From: Psychrobacillus vulpis
GTDB lineage: Bacteria > Bacillota > Bacilli > Bacillales_A > Planococcaceae
Length of the DNA: 64,000 nt
Assembly: GCF_006861825.1 (NCBI RefSeq)
Contig: NZ_VDGI01000019.1
Span: 6,013 to 70,012, forward strand
Direction of reading: 5' to 3'
In this document: positions 17,936 to 26,356 of the stretch, one piece after another
Numbering within the stretch: position 1 is the first letter of the stretch
Layout: each line of letters begins with the position of its first letter
Notes under the pieces: model-generated
Database searches by the model: none
Seen by the model: the letters and a program-made list of their open reading frames with translations, nothing else
Told to the model about the DNA's origin: nothing
Program-made: the position numbers and the translations under genes

Positions 17936-18538
17936 ATGAAAAAAGATAATGATGTACAGATTCTACAAGAAAGACTAAAAAAGTATAAAATGGTTGCCGC
18001 CGTTAAAGAGCCTAAGTATATTGAACAAGCTATTAGTTATAAAGAAAATATAAGTGCCATTTTGTTGATGACAGGAACCATATTAACTGTAAAAAGATAT
18101 GTAGATTACATCCAGTCTAAGGGTATTCCTGTTATCTTGCATGTTGAAAAAATAGGTGGATTAGAGATGGATCGGGACGGGATAGAGTTTATCAAAAGAA
18201 ATGTGCAACCGCACGCAATAGTTACAACAAGAAATGGAATTATCAAAAAAGCAAAATCTAGCGGACTATTTGTTATTCAACGATTTTTCTTGATTGATAC
18301 GGAGGTTTATACAAACCTAGTTAAAGAAATTAAGCATATTCAATCAGATGTCATTGAGATTATGCCGTGCCGAGCTCCGGACTTTCTAAAAAAAATATCA
18401 GAAATTTCACCAGTACCTACTATAACCGGTGGGCTTTTAAATTCACCTGAACATGCTATACAAGCATTAGAAAATGGGGCTCTAGCTATCACAACATCAA
18501 ATCCTGAAATATGGAAAATGAATTTTATTGAAATGTAA
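17936..18538 (+). CDS. glpP: glycerol-3-phosphate-responsive antiterminator
   Basis: GlpP binds glycerol-3-phosphate and then the leader RNA of glp genes, preventing premature termination. The 200-aa protein is a TIM-barrel-like GlpP family member, with ILLMTGTI, ILHVEKIGGLEMDRDG, RFFLIDTEV and TITGGLLN blocks. ATG 17936, after AAGGAAAAG, is preferred to an in-frame ATG at 17894. Directly downstream lies a 24-bp perfect inverted repeat with a T tract, the kind of leader terminator GlpP acts on, and then a Ugp-like transporter operon. Control of that operon by GlpP is therefore likely. Confidence 0.92.
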   Translation: MKKDNDVQILQERLKKYKMVAAVKEPKYIEQAISYKENISAILLMTGTILTVKRYVDYIQSKGIPVILHVEKIGGLEMDRDGIEFIKRNVQPHAIVTTRNGIIKKAKSSGLFVIQRFFLIDTEVYTNLVKEIKHIQSDVIEIMPCRAPDFLKKISEISPVPTITGGLLNSPEHAIQALENGALAITTSNPEIWKMNFIEM

Positions 18539-18625
18539 ACCAAGAATTTACATTCCATTAATACTAAGATAATAATTACTCGTTATTGTATAAACATAAA
18601 GTGAATACATAAACGGTGCGAACAG

Positions 18626-18682
18626 AGAGACCTCAAATGAAGTGTATATAAATATACACTTCATTTGAGGTCTCTATTTTTT
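18626..18682 (+). terminator. perfect 24-bp inverted repeat, probable GlpP-controlled leader terminator
   Basis: The arms 18626-18649 and 18652-18675 are exactly complementary, with a 2-base spacer, and are followed by ATTTTTT. It lies 143 bases before the solute-binding protein gene and 88 after glpP. GlpP-dependent glp leaders in Bacillus carry such a terminator, so I read this as an attenuator for the ABC operon; it could also simply end glpP. Confidence 0.8.
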
Positions 18683-18817
18683 CGCTCAGGGAGGTGAGTA
18701 CAAACTCATTATTATATTTACCGTTGACTATTTTGAGTTTCATTCATATTTAAACCGAATGAAAAAAGAGAGTTTTTAAAGAAAACACACTACTAATTTA
18801 TGAAGGAGAAAAATTAA

Positions 18818-20119
18818 ATGAAATCATTTTTAAAATTATTTAGCTTAATTTCACTAGCTTTTGTGTTGACGGCATGTGGCAATTCAAGTGATTCAACAGA
18901 CAAGGACTCTTCATCCAAAGGTGAAAAAACAGTAATAGAATACTGGCATGTAAACGCAGAAACTCAAGGTGGAAAAACGGTAGAAGAATTAGTAAAGGCC
19001 TTCAATGAGCAAAGTGAAACAACGGAAGTGGTAGCGAAGTATAATCCGGATATGTATAAAGGACTAATGCAGAATTTACAAGCGGAAGCTGCTGCTGGAA
19101 AAAGTCCAGCTGTGGTGCAGGTTGGATGGTCGTTTTTGGATTATTTCTCCAATAATTTCAGCTATATATCTCCTCAAGAAGTAATAGATCAGCATTTTAA
19201 AGACGACAGCACGTTTATTAAAGATAATTTCTTAGAGAATGTTATGGATTTAGCTAAAAACTCAGAAGGTACACAAGTAGGAATTCCTTATTCATTGAGC
19301 ACGCCAGTTCTATATATTAACAGAAGTCTATTAAAAGAAGCTGGGTTAAATGAAAATGGACCTCAAACTTGGCAAGAAGTACAAGAATTTTCAAAAGTCA
19401 TTAAAGAGAAAACAGGAAAACATGGTTTTTATATGCAAGAGCCTGCAGATAACTGGGCGACACAAGCTTTATTAGAAAGTAACGGTGCACGAATGCTGAC
19501 AGATGGTAAAGCAACTTTCGCTTCAAAAGATGGGATTGAAGCCTATCAGTTATTGGCGGATATGATTAATAAAGATAAAACAGCTCTTCACCTTCCATGG
19601 GATCAAGGTGTGCAAAGTTTTATAGATGGTAATGTTGCTATGGCATACACAACAATTGCAAGACGTTCCCAAATTCAACAAAATGTAAAATTCGATGTAG
19701 CTGCAGTTAAATCACCTGCTTGGGAAGGAAAAGAAGTGAGATTACCAGCTGGTGGTGCGATGTTGGCGATTACTGCTCAAGAAGAAAAACAACAGAAGTC
19801 TGCATGGGAATTCATGAAATATCTATACAGCGTTGAATCCATGGCGAAATGGACAGAAGGAACAGGTTACGTTCCTCCACGCAAAGACGTTGCAGAAGCA
19901 GAAAATGGTCTTAAAGCATATTTGGAAGAAAACGAAATGATGAAAGCAGCTGTAGAGCAAATGGATGGTGTTGTTCCATGGACTTCCTTCCCAGGTGATG
20001 CAGGCTTACAAGCGGAGCAATTATTATTAGACACGCGAGATGAAATCCTTGGCGGAAAAGTAAGTGTAGACGAAGGGTTGAAATCCACAGAAGAAGAAAT
20101 CAATCAATTATTAAAGTAG
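18818..20119 (+). CDS. UgpB-like extracellular solute-binding lipoprotein
   Basis: This 433-aa lipoprotein captures substrate outside the cell for the ABC importer encoded downstream. It has a signal peptide with lipobox LTAC (Cys20) and an ESBP family 1 fold: EYWHVNAETQGGKTVEELV, then NPDMYKGLMQNLQAEAAAGK, then the VPWTSFPGDAGLQAEQLL C-terminal region. The nearest characterised relatives are glycerol-3-phosphate/glycerophosphodiester binding proteins (UgpB). The GlpP gene and attenuator upstream support a glycerol-phosphate-type ligand; a sugar ligand is the alternative. ATG 18818 follows GAAGGAG. It is first gene of a six-gene operon. Confidence 0.88.
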   Translation: MKSFLKLFSLISLAFVLTACGNSSDSTDKDSSSKGEKTVIEYWHVNAETQGGKTVEELVKAFNEQSETTEVVAKYNPDMYKGLMQNLQAEAAAGKSPAVVQVGWSFLDYFSNNFSYISPQEVIDQHFKDDSTFIKDNFLENVMDLAKNSEGTQVGIPYSLSTPVLYINRSLLKEAGLNENGPQTWQEVQEFSKVIKEKTGKHGFYMQEPADNWATQALLESNGARMLTDGKATFASKDGIEAYQLLADMINKDKTALHLPWDQGVQSFIDGNVAMAYTTIARRSQIQQNVKFDVAAVKSPAWEGKEVRLPAGGAMLAITAQEEKQQKSAWEFMKYLYSVESMAKWTEGTGYVPPRKDVAEAENGLKAYLEENEMMKAAVEQMDGVVPWTSFPGDAGLQAEQLLLDTRDEILGGKVSVDEGLKSTEEEINQLLK

Positions 20120-20126
20120 TATCAAC

Positions 20127-20171
20127 TTCATTGGAGCTTACCAAAAACCATGATGAGTAAGCTCCAATGAA
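20127..20171 (+). other. intercistronic hairpin after the binding-protein gene
   Basis: TTCATTGGAGCTTAC and its exact complement flank a 15-base loop, with no T tract. Such hairpins commonly protect the binding-protein part of the mRNA and lower expression of the permease genes. Confidence 0.75.
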
Positions 20172-20194
20172 TCAACACGGGGGGAAAGTAAAAA

Positions 20195-21103
20195 ATGCAT
20201 GCTGTAAAAGCAACAAACAAAAGAATGTCGAAAGAACAGTGGTTAGCTTATGGATTACTTATTCCCACCTTGCTTATTTTCGCGTTGTTCATGTTTTGGC
20301 CTTTTGTATATACAATCTATTTAAGTTTTTTTGATTGGAATATGGTGAAGCCTACGAAAGAATTTGTAGGTTTTCAAAACTACATAGATGTTCTATCTGA
20401 TCCAAATACATATAAAGTATTTGGGAATACATTCTTATATATCGTTTTACTATTGATAATAAATTGTTCCATCCCTTACGTTTTCGCATTTATCCTTGAT
20501 TTGGTTTTGAAAAGATATAAAAACTTTTATAAAGGCGCGATGTTTTTACCGTCCGTTATTTCATTAGTAGTAGGATCGATACTATTTACATGGATATTAA
20601 ATCCAGTATCAGGTCCAGTGGCTATTATTCTGGATTGGTTTGGTGTGGAAATGCCTATTTGGAGTAAGATGGATGGCTGGGTCATCGTCGTTTTAAGTTT
20701 AATCACGTCATGGAAAGTATTTGGTTATAACTTTATTGTTCTCTATGCTTCCATCAATGGTATTTCACGAGAAATTATAGAAGCAGCCAAATTGGACCGT
20801 GTTCCGTTATGGAAGATATTTTTTCATATCGTATTGCCTATGAGTGGAGCCACAGGTATATATGTCCTGATTATCACTATCGTACAAGGACTTCAATATG
20901 TATTTACACCGATCAAAGTCATCACACAAGGTGGGCCTAACTATGCCAGTGCAAATGCTATCTATCACGCTTATCATGAGGCATTTGTGCTGTATCGAAC
21001 AGGACATTCAGCAGCCTTATCCATTTTGACAATGGCTATTTTTATAACTTTACTCATTCTTGAATTCAAGTTTGTGGAAAGAGGTGTTCATTATGAAAAC
21101 TAG
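20195..21103 (+). CDS. ABC importer permease, UgpA/MalF type
   Basis: This 302-aa membrane permease forms one half of the channel of the Ugp-like importer. About six hydrophobic segments are present, with the EAA loop (REIIEAAKLDRVPLWKIFFH) that docks the ATPase. ATG 20195 follows GGGGGGAAAG. Its last 11 bases overlap the next permease gene, so the pair is translationally coupled. Confidence 0.92.
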   Translation: MHAVKATNKRMSKEQWLAYGLLIPTLLIFALFMFWPFVYTIYLSFFDWNMVKPTKEFVGFQNYIDVLSDPNTYKVFGNTFLYIVLLLIINCSIPYVFAFILDLVLKRYKNFYKGAMFLPSVISLVVGSILFTWILNPVSGPVAIILDWFGVEMPIWSKMDGWVIVVLSLITSWKVFGYNFIVLYASINGISREIIEAAKLDRVPLWKIFFHIVLPMSGATGIYVLIITIVQGLQYVFTPIKVITQGGPNYASANAIYHAYHEAFVLYRTGHSAALSILTMAIFITLLILEFKFVERGVHYEN

Positions 21104-21917
21104 TCGTTTCAAATCGATACCTTGGCATATTGTTTTTATGGTAACAATCGTGATTCTTATTTTTCCAATTATCTTTGCAATTGGCATGTCCTTTAAACCC
21201 TTAGAAGATGCGTATAATAACACAATAAATTTTCTCCCAATACATCCTACCTTAGAAAATTATTTAACATTTTTCGATAGTATGGATGTGTTAAAGATTA
21301 CCTCGAATACGTTTATCATTGCATCTGTTGTTACCTTTTTTAAAGTAATTACTTCTTTTTTAGCAGCATATGCATTTGTGTTCTTGGAATTTAAAGGGAA
21401 AAACACTTTGTATTTTCTTTTAATCAGCATGATTTTCATCCCATTCTCGATCACGATGATTCCAAATTATTTAGTCATATCCGACCTTGGATTGTCAGAT
21501 AGTATATGGGGAGTCATTTTACCGCAGCTTGCAGACGCTGTAGGAATATTTTTACTTAGACAGTCTATGAAAACCATTCCTACTTCTTTAATTGAAGTAG
21601 CGAGATTAGACAATTTGGGGCATGCACGAATTATGAAGGACATAGTGCTCCCGCTTGTTAAACCTGCTATCACGTCAACTGGTATTTGGTTCTTTATTTT
21701 ATCTTGGAATGAATATGTATGGCCTGTACTCATTTTGAAAACTGTCGACAATTACACACTGCCTTTAGCTTTACAAATGTATATCAGTTCAGAAGGCGGA
21801 ACAAATTTCACTGTCGCCATGGCAGTAGCCGTGATCACGATGATCATACCCTTAACATTATATTTAATGTTCCAAAAATATATCATTGGGACATTTACTT
21901 CTTCAGGAATTAAGTAA
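21093..21917 (+). CDS. ABC importer permease, UgpE/MalG type
   Basis: This 274-aa second permease subunit has about six transmembrane segments and the EAA motif (LIEVARLDNLGHARIMKDIV). The start at ATG 21093 lies inside the end of the upstream permease gene and has AAAGAGGTG before it; a TTG at 21060 would add 11 residues copied from the other gene's coding region and is less likely. It is followed by the ATPase gene after 12 bases. Confidence 0.92.
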   Translation: MKTSRFKSIPWHIVFMVTIVILIFPIIFAIGMSFKPLEDAYNNTINFLPIHPTLENYLTFFDSMDVLKITSNTFIIASVVTFFKVITSFLAAYAFVFLEFKGKNTLYFLLISMIFIPFSITMIPNYLVISDLGLSDSIWGVILPQLADAVGIFLLRQSMKTIPTSLIEVARLDNLGHARIMKDIVLPLVKPAITSTGIWFFILSWNEYVWPVLILKTVDNYTLPLALQMYISSEGGTNFTVAMAVAVITMIIPLTLYLMFQKYIIGTFTSSGIK

Positions 21918-21929
21918 AGGCGGGATATT

Positions 21930-23027
21930 GTGAAGGAAATTCGATTTGAAAATGTTTGCAAGTCATATGGGAAAACAGAAGTAGTCAAAAATTTAAATTT
22001 AACGATAAAAGAAGGCGAGCGCCTAATTCTACTAGGTCCATCAGGATGCGGAAAATCTACAACGTTGCGCATGATTGCTGGTCTAGAAGATATTACATCA
22101 GGATCATTATATATGGGGGACAAAAGAGTCAATGAACTTCCAAGTGGAAAAAGAAATGTGGGCATGGTTTTTCAAAACTACGCTTTATACCCTCATATGA
22201 ATGTAATTCAAAATATTACATACGGGCTAAAGGTTCAAAAGTTTCCAAAGGATGAGATTAATCTAAGGACAGATGCTGCCTTAGGCATGCTCCAGCTAAA
22301 AGGGTACGAAAACCGATTACCAAAAGATTTATCTGGAGGACAAAGACAAAGAGTCGCCTTAGCAAGAGCAGTAGTCAAACAAAGTGATTACTTCTTACTA
22401 GATGAACCATTGTCCAACCTAGACGCTCAATTACGAGTGTCAGCTCGAAAAGAATTAGTTAAGATACATGAATTGTATAAACAAACATTCGTTTATGTTA
22501 CCCATGATCAAGTAGAAGCGATGACCGTTGGCGACCGCATTGCATTAATGTACCAAGGTCATCTGCAAATGGTCGATACACCTGAAAATGTATACAACCG
22601 ACCAGCTAATATATTCACAGCAAAATTTATTGGTTCTCCTCCTATGAATGTGATAGACATGGCATTTGATAATAGTAATGACAGTGCCTACCTTGCTGGC
22701 CAAGAGATACCGCTACAAGAGGAATGGCGTAATTATATACGTCAGACGGGAGTCAAAGAACTGGCTTTTGGCATTCGACCTGAACACATTACGCTTTCTA
22801 AAACCCAGCTGAAGAATGGGTTAAAGGGCTTTGTAAAGTATGTAGAAAACCACGGGAGCAGTTATGGAGTTTATATCGATTTAGAAGGAAATGAAATCAT
22901 CGCCATGAGCGAATCAAATAAATGGCCTCCAAAGGAAGCTATTTATGTAGAACCGAGATTAGATAAAATGCATGTTTTCGATAAACAGACAACCAATTCT
23001 ATTGGATACCCAACATCAATTAGATAA
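21930..23027 (+). CDS. ABC importer ATPase, UgpC/MalK type
   Basis: This 365-aa ATPase energises the importer. It has Walker A GPSGCGKS (36-43), signature LSGGQRQR, Walker B LLDEPLSNLD, and a C-terminal MalK-like OB/regulatory domain from about residue 240. GTG 21930 after AGGCGGG is the only well-placed start. The gene sits directly after both permeases, so the complete importer (binding protein, two permeases, ATPase) is in one operon. Confidence 0.93.
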   Translation: MKEIRFENVCKSYGKTEVVKNLNLTIKEGERLILLGPSGCGKSTTLRMIAGLEDITSGSLYMGDKRVNELPSGKRNVGMVFQNYALYPHMNVIQNITYGLKVQKFPKDEINLRTDAALGMLQLKGYENRLPKDLSGGQRQRVALARAVVKQSDYFLLDEPLSNLDAQLRVSARKELVKIHELYKQTFVYVTHDQVEAMTVGDRIALMYQGHLQMVDTPENVYNRPANIFTAKFIGSPPMNVIDMAFDNSNDSAYLAGQEIPLQEEWRNYIRQTGVKELAFGIRPEHITLSKTQLKNGLKGFVKYVENHGSSYGVYIDLEGNEIIAMSESNKWPPKEAIYVEPRLDKMHVFDKQTTNSIGYPTSIR

Positions 23028-23048
23028 ATAATGGAGGATTGAATCATC

Positions 23049-23861
23049 ATGAAAAAAAGCATTAGTTATTCCGATTTAGTACTTTTGTCAAAAGATATTA
23101 TAGAAAACGTGAAAGATTTAATACAACACGGAGCAGATAAAATCGAGTTATTAATGGATGGACAAGAGTGGAATGAAATGGAGGGGAGATTTCAGGAACT
23201 TGCATCACAACTACAATCCTTTCCTGTTACTTATACTATTCATCCTCCAGCATGGGATATTAATCTGACAAGTGAAAACCTAGCGACTAGAGAAACTGCT
23301 TTTTCTGAATACAAAAAGTCCATTCAATTTGCCGGTATGATTGGGGCGAGTCATGTGGTAATTCACCCGGGATTCTGCTTTTCTCCAGTGTTTAATAAGC
23401 AAACAGCTCAACAACGCGCAACAGAATATATAAACGAATTATGCAAAATAGCGAAAGAGTTAGGCGTTAAATTGGCTATTGAAAATGTAGGGTATAACGG
23501 AAGCTCTATTTTCACCCAAAATGAGTATACGAATTTCTTAAATAATGTAGATGAAACGGCCGGTTTTTTAATTGATACAGGTCATGCCCATTTAAACAAC
23601 TGGAATATTCGACAATTAATCAAAGACACAAAGGATCGTCTTCTTGTCTTACACATTCATGATAATGACGGTACGGGAGACCATCACTTGCCAATTGGTG
23701 AAGGAACAATCGAGTGGGAAGAAATCTTTGCTGCAATAAATGAATATGCACCGAACTGCGAGTTCATTCTAGAATATGCACCTAATACACCTTTAGAAAA
23801 ATTGCATGAAGGAAAGGCTCTTCTTCAGAAAGAGATTCAAACTAACCAACTGGGAGTATAA
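23049..23861 (+). CDS. sugar phosphate isomerase/epimerase-type TIM-barrel enzyme
   Basis: This 270-aa xylose-isomerase-like TIM barrel has probable metal ligands in AIENVGYNG, LIDTGHAHLNN, HIHDNDGTGDHH and ILEYAP. Family members isomerise or epimerise sugars and sugar acids (hydroxypyruvate isomerase, tagatose epimerase, IolE types). Its place inside a Ugp-like operon, before a HAD phosphatase, points to processing of the imported compound. The exact substrate is unknown. The start ATG 23049 is 21 bases after the ATPase stop, with GGAGG upstream. Confidence 0.8.
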   Translation: MKKSISYSDLVLLSKDIIENVKDLIQHGADKIELLMDGQEWNEMEGRFQELASQLQSFPVTYTIHPPAWDINLTSENLATRETAFSEYKKSIQFAGMIGASHVVIHPGFCFSPVFNKQTAQQRATEYINELCKIAKELGVKLAIENVGYNGSSIFTQNEYTNFLNNVDETAGFLIDTGHAHLNNWNIRQLIKDTKDRLLVLHIHDNDGTGDHHLPIGEGTIEWEEIFAAINEYAPNCEFILEYAPNTPLEKLHEGKALLQKEIQTNQLGV

Positions 23862-23862
23862 A

Positions 23863-24663
23863 ATGTTACATATAGACGATTTTGAAGCCTATTGTTTTGA
23901 TTTAGATGGAACCATCTATGTGGGGAATCAGCTTTTACCGGGTGTAAAAGAAACGATTGATATTATAAGAAGGAACCATAAAAAGATCCTTTTTATCACC
24001 AATGCCCCTACACATACGAGAGAAGATTGCCATCAACTACTTTGTTCATTAGGAGTGTCAGCGGAGCTAGATGAAGTCATTACGGCTTCTTCTCTATCTG
24101 CTACCTATTTCTTAGAAAACTTCCCTCATGCAATCATATACATCGTGGGGGAAAGAGCGATTAAACAAGAATTCACTCGCAATTCATTAAACATAACAGA
24201 AGACCCTTTAGAAGCTACTCATGTGCTTGTAGGATTAGATCGTTCCTTCACTTATGAGAAGCTGAATTCGGCCATGAATGCTATTCGTAATGGAGCTCAA
24301 CTAATTGTGACTAATCCAGATCCATCTTGTCCAGTTCCAGGAGGATACATGGCTGATACACTTGCTATAGCTAAAGCAATTGAAGTGGCCTCTGACAAAA
24401 GCATTGATCAGGTCATTGGAAAACCATCGTCATATTACGCAAATAAAATTCGGGAAAAATTATCAACATCAAGCGACAAATGCTTAATTGTTGGAGATAG
24501 ACTTGAAACAGACATTATGATGGGGAAAACAAACAATATTCAGACCTGCCTTGTATTGACAGGTGTGTCTAGTAAAAAGGATATTGAGAGAACCAACATT
24601 ACTCCAGATTATATAATCGAGGACTTAAAAGAGCTGTTTAGTGATACTAGAAATCCTAGTTAA
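23863..24663 (+). CDS. HAD-IIA (NagD/AraL-like) phosphatase
   Basis: This 266-aa HAD hydrolase has the nucleophile motif CFDLDGT (Asp13, Asp15), motif II FITNAPT, motif III in VIGKPS and motif IV VGDRLETDIMMG, with the C2 cap of NagD-type enzymes. These dephosphorylate small phosphate esters such as glycerol or sugar phosphates. The frame opens earlier (23806), but ATG 23863, two bases after the upstream stop and preceded by GGGAG, gives the usual N-terminus. It is the last gene of the importer operon and is followed by a strong terminator. Confidence 0.88.
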   Translation: MLHIDDFEAYCFDLDGTIYVGNQLLPGVKETIDIIRRNHKKILFITNAPTHTREDCHQLLCSLGVSAELDEVITASSLSATYFLENFPHAIIYIVGERAIKQEFTRNSLNITEDPLEATHVLVGLDRSFTYEKLNSAMNAIRNGAQLIVTNPDPSCPVPGGYMADTLAIAKAIEVASDKSIDQVIGKPSSYYANKIREKLSTSSDKCLIVGDRLETDIMMGKTNNIQTCLVLTGVSSKKDIERTNITPDYIIEDLKELFSDTRNPS

Positions 24664-24682
24664 CCACGATTATTAGATAAAG

Positions 24683-24715
24683 TAAGAGCCTCCAAATTTC
24701 AGGAGGCTCTTATTG
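24683..24715 (+). terminator. terminator of the Ugp-like operon
   Basis: TAAGAGCCTCC and GGAGGCTCTTA form an 11-bp perfect stem with an 8-base loop. The trailing T tract is short (TTATT). Confidence 0.75.
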
Positions 24716-24734
24716 CATCGTTTAAGTAAGTTGT

Positions 24735-24963
24735 CGATTTATTTTTGAATATTCTTGTACATGAATTGGTCCATAAGATGCTTTCGGATTTAGGTTTCGC
24801 AAATTTTCTCCAAAATGTGGTCGAAATAGATGAAACCGATAAACCATCACTTAACTTAAATAATTTAGCAGGTGCAGAGAACAGTTGTTTCAGGATGAAG
24901 AGTTAATCTTTTTAAAGATAAGTGAGCTAAACAAGCTAGACTACAATCAAAGGTTTGAAATTT
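24735..24963 (+). pseudogene. remnant of a second copy of the HExxH lipoprotein gene
   Basis: This stretch is homologous to the 3' half of the gene at 28968-30170. ATTCTTG-CATGA-TT---CCATAAGATGCT, ATGA-AC-GATAAACCA and AAGCTAGACTACA--CAA blocks recur in the same order, but with deletions and shifted frames. The HE..HKML metallopeptidase segment is still readable. It is joined to the radical SAM remnant in the same arrangement as at the intact locus. Confidence 0.75.
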
Positions 24964-24968
24964 AAGCA

Positions 24969-25440
24969 AATCTCATTCTAAGGGATCGATTTCCGGGCAT
25001 TTATCCTGATTACTTTATTTTTGAAAAAGATCTAAACCCCAAATCTCTGTCGATATCCGCACTTCCTACACATCTCTTCCACAGCTTCTCTTCGAGTAAA
25101 TCCATCATAGAGGTTATTTGCTCGTTCTCCCTCTACAATTTCAGAGAATGGGGTTTTATTGATATTACCTAAATTAATCACACCATCACCATCAAGACAA
25201 CATGGTACTACAGTTCCATCGACTAGAATAGCAGCTTGACTACGAAGTGCATGACAAAATCCTTTACCATCATCCTCTGGTGCCTTTAAACTTGGCCATT
25301 GAAATTCATGGTCCTGGTTAATATAGATTCGCTCTGCAATTTTAATCCCGCTTCCTGGTACTACTTTCTCTTCGATTTTGAAATCTAGATTAAATTCCTT
25401 CTCCAAGATTTCTAACGTTTCTTGGTTTCGTCTCTTATCG
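24969..25440. repeat. 472-bp direct repeat, copy 1 (copy 2 at 30219-30690)
   Basis: Bases 24969-25440 match 30219-30690 at a constant offset of 5250, with only scattered substitutions and lower identity over the last 70 bases. The repeat covers the gap and the C-terminal half of the radical SAM gene. Confidence 0.9.
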
Positions 25441-25465
25441 ATATATTTACCTTAATTCCTTTTGA
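25032..25465 (-). pseudogene. truncated copy of the radical SAM/SPASM gene
   Basis: The C-terminal 124 residues (from EKEFNLDFKIEEKV to YRQRFGV) are nearly identical to the intact gene at 30282-31157, including the SPASM cysteines. Upstream, homology continues to about 25440. It then jumps over a segment equal to about 30690-30908 of the intact copy, resumes briefly (ATATTTACCTTAA-TCCTTT) and ends. The CxxxCxxC radical SAM region is lost, so this cannot be a working enzyme. Confidence 0.85.
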
Positions 25466-25663
25466 GAGGGATTAGAGATAAAGCATTATCCATTATTTCA
25501 AATTATAAAAAACCATAAGAGCAAATCGTTTTAATAATTATAAATAAATACTCATATTTAATTCTTATATTAGAAAGCCACTCTCTTTACTAAATAATAA
25601 TACAATAATTTTAATAATTCTGATATACTAAAATTAGTAAATTATTCAAATAGGGGGATTATT

Positions 25664-26356
25664 TTGAATAAATCGATCGAATTCCGAGATATAGATAAAG
25701 TTTTTAAAGGGGATGGCATTGAAACATATGCTTTAAAAAAAATAAATCTTTTATTAAACGAAGGGGACTTTGTTTCAATTATTGGACCATCAGGTTCGGG
25801 GAAATCGACGTTATTAAGCATTATTGGAACACTTGATGTACCTTCAAGTGGAGAAATTCTTTATGGGGATAAGACTGTTCATCAAATGAGTAATAATGAA
25901 ATCGCAGATTTTCGCTTTGAGAACATTGGATTCATTTTTCAACAGTTTCATTTGATTCCAACTATGACGGCATTAGAGAATGTCATGTCCCCTCTTTTTG
26001 GAAGAAAAGTAACATACAATAAAAAAGAACGAGCTATACAAGTTTTGGAACAAGTTGGACTTAAAGACAAAATGAATTCTCTGCCTTCCCAACTCTCAGG
26101 GGGACAGCAACAGAGAGTTGCTATTGCTAGAGCTTTAGTTCATAAACCAAAGTGGTTATTAGCAGATGAACCGACAGGGAATTTAGATACTGATACAGGT
26201 GAAACGGTATATGAATTGTTAACCTCCTTAAATAAAAGTAAGCAATGTGGAGTGATTTTGGTTACACATGACTCTATTCTTGCAGATCGGGCAAATACAA
26301 AAGTGGAAATGCGAGACGGAGAAATTGTCTCCGTATGTCAGAGGCAACCAGTATGA
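25664..26356 (+). CDS. MacB/LolD-type ABC transporter ATPase
   Basis: This 230-aa ATPase has Walker A GPSGSGKST (41-49), signature LSGGQQQR, and Walker B LLADEPTGNLD. The lineage is the MacB/LolD/FtsE group, which powers mechanotransmission-type or peptide/lipoprotein-handling permeases with FtsX domains. The TTG start at 25664 follows AGGGGGAT. It overlaps the permease gene, which confirms the partner. Substrate is unknown; antimicrobial-peptide defence, peptide export and lipoprotein handling are all possible. Confidence 0.9.
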   Translation: MNKSIEFRDIDKVFKGDGIETYALKKINLLLNEGDFVSIIGPSGSGKSTLLSIIGTLDVPSSGEILYGDKTVHQMSNNEIADFRFENIGFIFQQFHLIPTMTALENVMSPLFGRKVTYNKKERAIQVLEQVGLKDKMNSLPSQLSGGQQQRVAIARALVHKPKWLLADEPTGNLDTDTGETVYELLTSLNKSKQCGVILVTHDSILADRANTKVEMRDGEIVSVCQRQPV

